Assembly: GCF_963924675.1 (NCBI RefSeq)
Contig: NW_027077446.1
Span: 12,501 to 76,500, forward strand
Origin: Phocoena phocoena
Taxonomy: Eukaryota > Chordata > Mammalia > Artiodactyla > Phocoenidae
Direction: 5' to 3'
Length of the DNA stretch: 64,000 nt
Shown: positions 55,768-64,000 of the stretch, in pieces
Layout: the number at the start of each line of letters is the position of its first letter
Numbering within the stretch: position 1 is the first letter of the stretch
The notes under the pieces: generated by a model
Database searches by the model: none
The model's input: only the letters and a program-made list of their open reading frames with translations
What the model was told of the DNA's origin: nothing
Made by a program: the position numbers and the translations under genes

Positions 55768-57227
55768 GTGCATCATTGTCGACGTTGTGCCTCATTTCCT
55801 ATGCTTTCAGGGCTATTCCAGTCTACCCCCTGCAATCGTTTTCCTGAAATTCTGCCCCGCTTTCAAGTCCCCTTCGCTGGCTTACTTCAATATATTTTTG
55901 GAGGATAGCTGTCATTTATAACTCTGCAATTTTGTGAATTACAGTGCCCCTGAGTTCCTTTCTTCAACTCGCTTTCTTGTGAGCTGGGCACAAAACCGCA
56001 GGATTGCTTCAGGCCCTAATCTGTTTCCGGCAAGGCACGCTGAGCCTTTGGTTAATTCCTCTTCCTGGTGGGAAATGAGCGTTACATTTGCCCGTGAAGA
56101 CACCTATAGCTAGTCTCTCATTGGTTCTCCCTATTCCTGTTCATCTTGCACAGAAATTGCAAGCTGTGCCAAAGAGGAGGTTAAAGGCACTGACTCTCCA
56201 AGCGGGGAGAGTGTTAGTAAAGCATCTGGAATGGTGAAACCGAGGACCAGGATACGAAAACTGAGATGCATTTTAAATCGTTTCCCAATCACACGGTGGA
56301 CGATACTCTGGGTTTCCCATGCATGTTTTAGCTGGATGAAGAATGCCTTGAACCTGGAGAGTTGGGACCCATGGAATGGGTACCATGCAGTATAACTTCA
56401 AAGGGTCTGCATTTGCTCACCGAAACTCACCAATGCTATCAGCCTGAAGTGTCCAGCCTTATGTCTCAACCAGCTCTGGGTGTAGATGTGGTCAATCCCG
56501 GTTGCATCACATGCCCTGAGTGAATTATTTAAGAATTGCTCTCTATTTCACTGTCTTTGTGTTTTGTTTTCGAAATTTATTTTGATAATGGGATTTATCG
56601 GATTTTCACTGCTGAATTTCGGCCACTGTACACACGCTTGATTCTCTTACGGAGACATATATATCCATGGGTTTTAAGATTCTTCCTAGTCAGGTATATT
56701 CCTAGGCGTTGAATATGTGGTGTTAGGTCCATTTCGTTGAGCAAGGAGTAGGTCTTGTCTATTACATATTTGGCTTATGGAAAGTTATCTGTTGTAATTT
56801 CAGTCTCTGGTTTTATGCAGCACCCCAAGGCACCTTTCCCCATAAGCAAGCACTAGTTGGTTTTCTAAATTTGAGACCTTCTTCTGTTTTGTAATTCAGT
56901 TCATGTGTAGTCAAGTTTACATTCCGTGTATTAGTGATATCTTATGATGTTTCTTTTTCTGTGTGACGTAGTTCACGTAGAATCACCGTACCTGCATCCA
57001 CTCACTATGCCGCTACGGGCCTGATGACACAGATTTCATTGCTGAGTGATATTGCATTGTACGTACGTGCCACAACTTCTTTATCTATTTTTTGCTTTCT
57101 GGGATATTTACCTGATACTGTAGACGAGGTTCTTGTGAACACAGCCATCCCAAATATTGGGGTGGCTGTCTGTTTTTGATTTTAATTTCCGTAAGCTATA
57201 GGACCATAAGTGGAAGTGCCATAGGCT

Positions 57228-57323
57228 GTGTTGCTTTGTTTCTTACGTGTTTCAGGAAACACCATACACTTCTCCGTGTTGCTTTGTTTCTTACGTGTTT
57301 CAGGAAACACCATACACTTCTCC
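57228..57323 (+). repeat. 48-bp direct duplication inside one satellite unit
   Basis: Two adjoining copies, 57228-57275 and 57276-57323, both beginning GTGTTGCTTTGTTTCTTACG and ending CACTTCTCC. It accounts for the single 1795-bp period in the right array (1747 + 48). Neighbouring units have one copy. Confidence 0.95.
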
Positions 57324-57490
57324 AGGGTGGCTGCTGGCAATTTACATCCTGCCAATCAGCATAACAAGGCTCCCTGTTCTCCATATCCTGTCCTACCTTT
57401 CTGGATTTTACACTTTTTTCAGATGGCCCTTTTGCCCAGGGGGCAGTGAGACTTCATTGTAGTGCAGATTTCCTTTACAGGCTTGCTTGG

Positions 57491-57562
57491 TTGGCCAAAA
57501 AGGGCGTATGCGTTTTTTCCTGAATATATTCAGGAAAAAACGCATACGCCCTTTTTGTCCAA
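57491..57562. repeat. Satellite palindrome, right array
   Basis: 72 bp with one mismatch (TTTTGTCCAA at the right end). Confidence 0.93.
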
Positions 57563-59237
57563 GTGCATCATTGTCGACTTTCTGCCTCTTTTCCTATGCT
57601 TTCAGGGAAATTCCAGTCTACCCCCTGCAATGGTTTTCCTGAAACTCTGCCCCGCTTTCAAGTCCCCTTCGCAGGCTTACTTCAATATATTTTTGGAGGA
57701 TAGCTGTCATTTATTACTCTGCAGGTTTGTGAATTACAGTGCCCCTGAGCTCCTTTCTTCAACTCGCTTTCTTGTGAGCTGGGCACAAAACCGCAGGATT
57801 GCTTCAGGCCCTTATCTGTTTCCGGCAGGGCACGCTGAGCCTTTGGTTAATTCCTCTTCCTGGTGGGAAATGAGCGTTACATTTGCCCGTGCAGACACCT
57901 ATAGCTAGTCTCTCATTGGTTCTCCCTATACCTGTTCATTTTGCACAGAAATTGCAAGCTGTGCCAAAGAGGAGGTTAAAGGCACTGACTCTCCAAGCGG
58001 GGAGAGTGTTAGTAAAGCATCTGGGATGGTGAACCCGAGGACCAGGATACGAAAACTGAGATGCATTTTAAATCGTTTCCCAATCACACGGTGGACGATA
58101 CTCTGGGTTTCCCATGCATGTTTTAGCTGGAGGAAGAATCCCTTGAACCTGGAGAATTGGGACCCATGGAATGGGTACCATGCAGTATGACTTCAAAGGG
58201 TCTGCATTTGCTCACCGAAACTCACCAATGCTATCAGCCTGAAGTGTCCAGCCTTATGTCTCAACCAGCTCTGGGTGTAGATGTGGTCAATCCCGGTTGC
58301 ATCACATGCCCTGAGTGAATTATTAAAGAATTGCTCTCTATTTCACTGTCTTTGTATTTGTTTTCGAAATTTATTTTGATAATGGGATTTATCGGATTTT
58401 CACTGCTGCGTTTCGGCCGCTGTTCACACGCTTGATTCTCTTACGGAGACATATATATCCATGGGTTTTAAGATTCTTCCTAGTCAGGTATATTCCTAGG
58501 CGTTGAATATGTGGTGTTGGGTCCATTTCGTTGAGCAAGGAGTAGGTCTTGTCTATTACATATTTGGCTTGTGGAAAGTTATCTGTGCTAATTTCAGTCT
58601 CTGGTTTTATGCAGCACCCCAACGCACCTTTCCCCATAAGCAAGCACTAGTTGGTTTTCTAAATTTGAGACCCTGTGCTGTTTTGTATTTCACTTCATGT
58701 GTAGTCAAGTTTACATTCCCTGTATTAGTGATATCTAGTGATGTTTCTTTTTCTGTGTGACGTAGTTCACGTAGAATCACCGTACCTGCATCCACTCACT
58801 ATGCCGCTACGGGCCTGATGACACAGATTTCATTGCTGAGTGATATTGCATTGTACGTACGTGCCACAACTTCTTTATCCATTTTTTGCTTTCTGGGATA
58901 TTTACCTGATACTGTAGACGAGCTTCTTGTGAACACAGCCGTCCCAAATATTGGGGTGGCTGTCTGTTTTTGATTTTAATTTCCGTAAGCTATAGGACCA
59001 TAAGTGGAAGTGCCATAGGCTGTGTTGCTTTGTTTCTTACGTGTTTCAGGAAACACCATACACTTCTCCAGGGTGGCTGCTGGCAATTTACATCCTGCCA
59101 ATCAGCATAACAAGGCTCCCTGTTCTCCATATCCTGTCCTACCTTTCTGGATTTTACACTTTTTTCAGATGGCCCTTTTGCCCCGGGGGGCAGTGAGATT
59201 TCATTGTAGTGCAGATTTCCTTTACAGGCTTGCTTGG

Positions 59238-59309
59238 TTGGCCAAAAAGGGCGTATTCGTTTTTTCCTGAATATATTCAGGATAAAACGCATACGCCCTT
59301 TTTGGCCAA
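59238..59309. repeat. Satellite palindrome, right array
   Basis: 72 bp with two mismatches (GTATTCG in the left arm, GGATAAAACG in the right). Confidence 0.93.
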
Positions 59310-60984
59310 GTGCATCATTGTCGACGTTCTGCCTCTTTTCCTATGCTTTCAAGGCAATTCCAGTCTACCCCCTGCAATCGTTTTCCTGAAATTCTGCCCC
59401 GCTTTCCAGTCCCCTTCGCAGGCTTACTTCAATATATTTTTGGAGGATAGCTGTCATTTATAACTCTGCAGGTTTGTGAATTACAGTGCCCCTGAGCTCC
59501 TTTCTTCAACTCGCTTTCTTGTGAGCTGGGCAGAAAACCGCAGGATTGCTTCAGGCCCTAATCTGTTTCTGGCAGGGCACGCTGAGCCTTTGTTTAATTC
59601 CTCTTCCTGGTCGGCCATGAGCGTTACATTTGCCCGTGCAGACACCTACAGCTAGTCTCTCATTGGTTCTCCCTATTCCTGTTCATCTTGCACAGAAATT
59701 GCAAGCTGTGCCAAACAGGAGGTTAAAGACACTGACTCTCCAAGCGGGGAGAGTGTTAGTAAAGCATCTGGAATGGTGAACCCGAGGACCAGGTTACGAA
59801 AACTGAGATGCATTTTAAATCGTTTCCCAATCACACGGTGGACGATACTCTGGGTTTCCCATGCAAGTTTTAGCTGGAGGAAGAATGCCTTGAACCTGGA
59901 GAGTTGGGACCCATGGAATGGGTACCATGCAGTATGACTTCAAAGGGTCTGCATTTGCTCACCGAAACTCACCAATGCTATCAGCCTGAAGTGTCCAGCA
60001 TTATGTCTCAACCAGCTCTGGGTGTAGATGTGGTCAATCCCGGTTGCATCACATGCCCTGAGTGAATTATTTAAGAATTGCTCTCTATTTCACTGTCTTT
60101 GTGTTTTGTTTTCGAAATTTATTTTGATAATGGGATTTATCGGATTTTCACTGCTGCGTTTCGGCCTCTGTACACACGCTTGATTCTCTTACGGAGACAT
60201 ATATATCCAGGGGTTTTAAGATTCTTCCTAGTCAGGTATATTCCTAGGCGTTGAATATGTGGTGTTGGGTCCATTTCGTTGAGCAAGGAGTAGGCCTTGT
60301 CTATTACATATTTGGCTTATGGAATGTTATCTGTGCTAATTTCCGTCTCTGGTTTTATGCAGAACCCAAACGCACCTTTCCCCATAAGCAAGCACTAGTT
60401 GGTTTTCTAAAGTTGAGACCCTGTTCTGTTTTGTAATTCAGTTCATGTGTAGTCAAGTTTACATTCCGTGTATTAGTGATATCTTATGATGTTTCTTTTT
60501 CTGTGTGACGTAGTTCACGTAGAATCACCGTACCTGCATCCACTCACTATGACGCTACGGGCCTGATGACACAGATTTCATTGCTGAGTGATATTGCATT
60601 GCACGTACGTGCCACAACTTATTTATCCATTTTTTGCTTTCTGGGATATTTACCTGGTACTGTAGACGAGCTTCTTGGGAACACAGCCGTCCCAAACTTT
60701 GGGGTGGCTCTCTGTTTTTGATTTTAATTTCCCTAAGGAATAGGACCATAAGTGCAATTGCCATAGGCTGTGTTGCTTTATTTCTTACGTGTTTCAGGAA
60801 ACACTATACACTTCTCCAGGGTGGCTGTTGGCAATTTACATCCTGCCAATCAGCATAACAAGGCTCCCTGTTCTCCATATCGTGTCCTATCTTTCTGAAT
60901 TTTACACTTTTTTCAGATGGCCCTTTTGCCCGGGGGGCAGTGAGATTTCATTGTAGTGCAGATTTCATTTACAGGCTTGCTTGG

Positions 60985-61057
60985 TTGGCCAAAAAGGGCG
61001 TATGCGTTTTTTCCTGAATATATTCAGGAAAAAACGCAGACGCCCTTTTTTGTCCAA
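60985..61057. repeat. Satellite palindrome, right array
   Basis: 73 bp. The right arm has CGCAGACG, one extra T and GTCCAA, so pairing is weaker at its outer end. Confidence 0.92.
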
Positions 61058-62732
61058 GTGCATCATTGTCGACGTTGTGCCTCTCTTCCTATGCTTTCAG
61101 GGTAATTCCTGTCTACCCCCTGCAACCGTTTTCCTGAAATTCTACCCCACTTTCAAGTCCCCTTCACAGGCTTACTTCAATATACTTTTGGAAGATAGCT
61201 GTCATTTATAACTCTGCAGGTTTGTGAATTACAGTGCCCCTGAGCTCCTTACTTCAACTCGCTTTCTTGTGAGCTGGGCACAAAACCGCAGGATTGCTTC
61301 AGGCCCTAATCTGTTTCCGGCAGGGCACGCTGAGCCTTTGGTTAATTCCTCTTCCTGGTGGGAAATGAGCGTTACATATGCCCGTGCAGACACCTATAGC
61401 TAGTCTCTCATTGGTTCTCCCTATTCCTGTTCATCTTGCACAGAAATTGCAAGCTGTGCCAAAGAGGAGGTTAAAGGCACTGACTCTCCAAGCGGGGAGA
61501 GTGTTAGTAAAGCATCTGGAATAGTGAACCCGAGGACCAGGATACGAAAACTGAGATGCATTTTAAATCGTTTCCCAATCACACGGTGGACGATACTCTG
61601 GGTTTCCCATGCATGTTTTAGCTGGAGGAAGAATCCCATGAACCTGGAGAGTTGGGACCCAAGGAATGGGTACCATGAAGTATGACTTCAAAGGGTCTGC
61701 ATTTGCTCACCGAAACTCACCAATGCTATCAGCCTGAAGTGTCCAGCCTTATGTCTCAACCAGCTCTGGGTGTAGATGTGGTCAATCCCGGTTGCATCAC
61801 ATGCCCTGAGTGAATTATTTAAGAATTGGTCTCTATTTCACTGTCTTTGTGTTTTGTTTTCGAAATTTATTTTGATAATGGGATTTATCGGATTTTCACT
61901 GCTGCCTTTCGGACGCAGTACACACGCTTGATTCTCTTACGGAGACATATATATCCATGCGTTTTAAGATTATTCCTAGTCAGGTATATTCCTAGGCGTT
62001 GAATATGTGGTGTTGGGTCCATTTCGTTGAGCAAGGAGTAGGTCTTGTCTATTACATATTTGGCTTATGGAAAGTTATCTGTGCTAATTTCAGTCTCTGG
62101 TTTTATGCAGCAGCCCAAGGCACCTTTCCCCATAAGCAAGCACTAGTTGGTTTTCTAAATTTGAGACCCTGTTCTGTTTTGTAATTCAGTTCATGTGTAG
62201 TGAAGTTTACATTCCATGTATTAGTGATATCTTATGATATTTCTTTTTCTGTGTGACGTAGTTCACGTAGAATCACCGTACCTGCATCCACTCACTATGC
62301 CGCTACGGGCCTGATGACACAGATTTCATTGCTGAGTGATATTGCATTGCACGTACGTGCCACAACTTCTTTATCCATTTTTTGCTTTCTGGGATATTTA
62401 CCTGGTACTGTAGAGGAGCTTATTGGGAACACAGCCGTCCCAAACTTTGGGGTTGCTCTCTGTTTTTGATTTTAATTTCCCTAAGCAATAGGACCATAAG
62501 TGCAATTGCCATAGGCTGTGTTGCTTTATTTCTTACGTGTTTCAGGAAACACCATACACTTCTCCAGGATGGCTGTTGGCAATTTACATCCTGCCAATCA
62601 GCATAACAAGGCTCCCTGTTCTCCATATCGTGTCCTATCTTTCTGGATTTTACACTTTTTTCAGATGGCCCTTTTGCCCGGGGGGCAGTGAGATTTCATT
62701 GTAGTGCAGATTTCCTTTACAGGCTTGCTTGG

Positions 62733-62804
62733 TTGGCCAAAAAGGGCGTATGCGTTTTTTCCTGAATATATTCAGGAAAAAACGCATACGCCCTTTTTGG
62801 CCAA
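62733..62804. repeat. Satellite palindrome, right array
   Basis: Perfect 72-bp palindrome without spacer. Confidence 0.95.
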
Positions 62805-64000
62805 GTGCATCATTGTCGACGTTGTGCCTCTTTTCCTATGCTTTCAGGGCAATTCCAGTCTACCCCCTGCAATCGTTTTCCTGAAATTCTGCCCCGCTTT
62901 CAAGTCCCCTTCGCAGGCTTACTTCAATATATTTTTGGAGGATAGCTGTCATTTATAACTCTGCAGGTTTGTGAATTACAGTGCCCCTGAGCTCCTTTCT
63001 TCAACTCGCTTTCTTGTGAGCTGGGCTCAAAACCGCAGGATTGCTTCAGGCCCTAATCTGTTTCCGGCAGGGCACGCTGAGCCTTTCGTTAATTCCTCTT
63101 CCGGTGGGAAATGAGCGTTACATTTGCCCGTGCAGAAACCTACAGCTATTCTCTCATTGGTTCTCCCTATTCCTGTTCATCTTGCACAGAAATTGCAAGC
63201 TGTGCCAAACAGGAGTTTAAAGGCACTGACTCTCCAAGCGGGGAGAGTGTTAGTAAAGCATCTGGAATGGTGAACCCGAGGACCAGGATACGAAAACTGA
63301 GATGCATTTTAAATCGTTTCCCAATCACACGGTGGACCATACTGTGGGTTTCCCATGCATGTTTTAGCTGGAGGAAGAATCCCTTGAACCTGGAGAGTTG
63401 GGAACCATGGAATGGGTACCATGCAGTATGACTTCAAAGGGTCTGCATTTGCTCACCGAAACTCACCAATGCTATCAGCCTGAAGTGTCCAGCCTTATGT
63501 CTCAACCAGCTCTGGGTGTAGATGTGGCCAATCACGGTTGCATCACATGCCCTGAGTGAATTATTTAAGAATTGGTCTCTATTTCACTGTCTTTGTGTTT
63601 TGTTTTCGAAATTTATTTTGATAATGGGATTTATCGGATTTTCACTGCTGCGTTTCGGCCGCTGTACACACGCTTGATTCTCTTACGGAGACATATATAT
63701 CCATGGGTTTTAAGATTCTTCCTAGTCAGGTATATTCCTAGGCGTTGAATATGTGGTGTTGGGTCCATTTCGTTGAGCAAGGAGTAGGTCTTGTCTATTA
63801 TATATTTGGCTTATGGAAAGTTATCTGTGCTAATTTCAGTCTCTGGTTTTATGCAGCACCCCAAGGCACCTTTCCCCATAAGCAAGCACTAGTTGGTTTT
63901 CTAAATTTTAGACCCTGTTCTGTTTTGTAATTCAGTTCATATGTAGTCAAGTTTACATTCCGTGTATTAGTGATATCTTCTGATGTTCCTTTTTCTGTGT

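Larger units (their letters stand above)
48758..64000 (+). repeat. L1-derived ~1.747-kb satellite, right array
   Basis: About 8.7 units. The GTCGAC landmark lies at 48796, 50542, 52285, 54031, 55778, 57573, 59320, 61068 and 62815, giving periods of 1746, 1743, 1746, 1747, 1795, 1747, 1748 and 1747 bp. The array begins inside the palindrome and continues past the right edge of the window. The first two units resemble those at 33.5-36 kb; units from 52.3 kb on are much more alike and fall into two subfamilies. About 0.7 kb of each unit is L1-like in reverse orientation; the remaining ~1 kb is not recognised. Confidence 0.93.

Noticed and set aside
1..64000. CENP-B box (17-bp TTCG....A..CGGG pattern) in the satellites
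   Set aside because: The TTCGGGTAAGGG and TTTCGTTGAG stretches look similar at first, but neither fits the required bases in the consensus units. A pattern scan of all units was not possible by eye.

Overview
This is vertebrate, almost certainly mammalian, heterochromatin and most probably from a whale. There is no operon or conventional gene structure: about 90% of the window is tandem satellite. Three things point to a cetacean. First, there is a long array with a ~1.745 kb unit, the size I recall for the common cetacean satellite outside dolphins. Second, about 0.7 kb of each unit reads like the reverse complement of an L1 3' end; I recall a 1998 note by Kapitonov, Holmquist and Jurka arguing that cetacean satellites derive from L1. 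Third, there is an adjacent G-rich, telomere-like satellite of the kind described at chromosome ends of baleen whales (the 'heavy satellite'). The species call is inference; no database search was possible.

Layout. 1-33529: degenerate telomeric satellite. Each monomer is 26-28 hexamers (about 156, 162 or 168 bp), nearly all one-to-few-base variants of GGGTTA kept in phase. Nested duplications of 2.9, 3.5 and 1.8 kb lie inside it. 33530-~38410: L1-derived ~1.74 kb satellite, whose last unit (37.2-38.4 kb) is strongly diverged and looks more L1-like than the others. ~38411-43580: a non-satellite island with an L1 3' fragment, a class I ERV LTR and a broken pol on the minus strand, a short minisatellite, a TATA/CCAAT promoter-like segment with a possible 22-codon first exon, and a second L1 3' fragment. 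43581-44741: a truncated satellite unit. 44741-48758: a different satellite, ~54 bp monomers organised as 11-mers of ~591 bp, with one 16-mer of 861 bp. 48758-64000: L1-derived satellite again, about 8.7 units, increasingly homogeneous to the right.

Every unit of the ~1.745 kb satellite carries a 72 bp palindrome with no spacer, perfect in several units. One array breakpoint (48758) lies inside it and one subfamily switch (52.2-52.3 kb) flanks it, so it may be a break or recombination point.

No intact protein-coding gene, tRNA, rRNA or CRISPR array was found. The many long open frames in the first 33 kb follow from the hexamer period and are not reported as genes.
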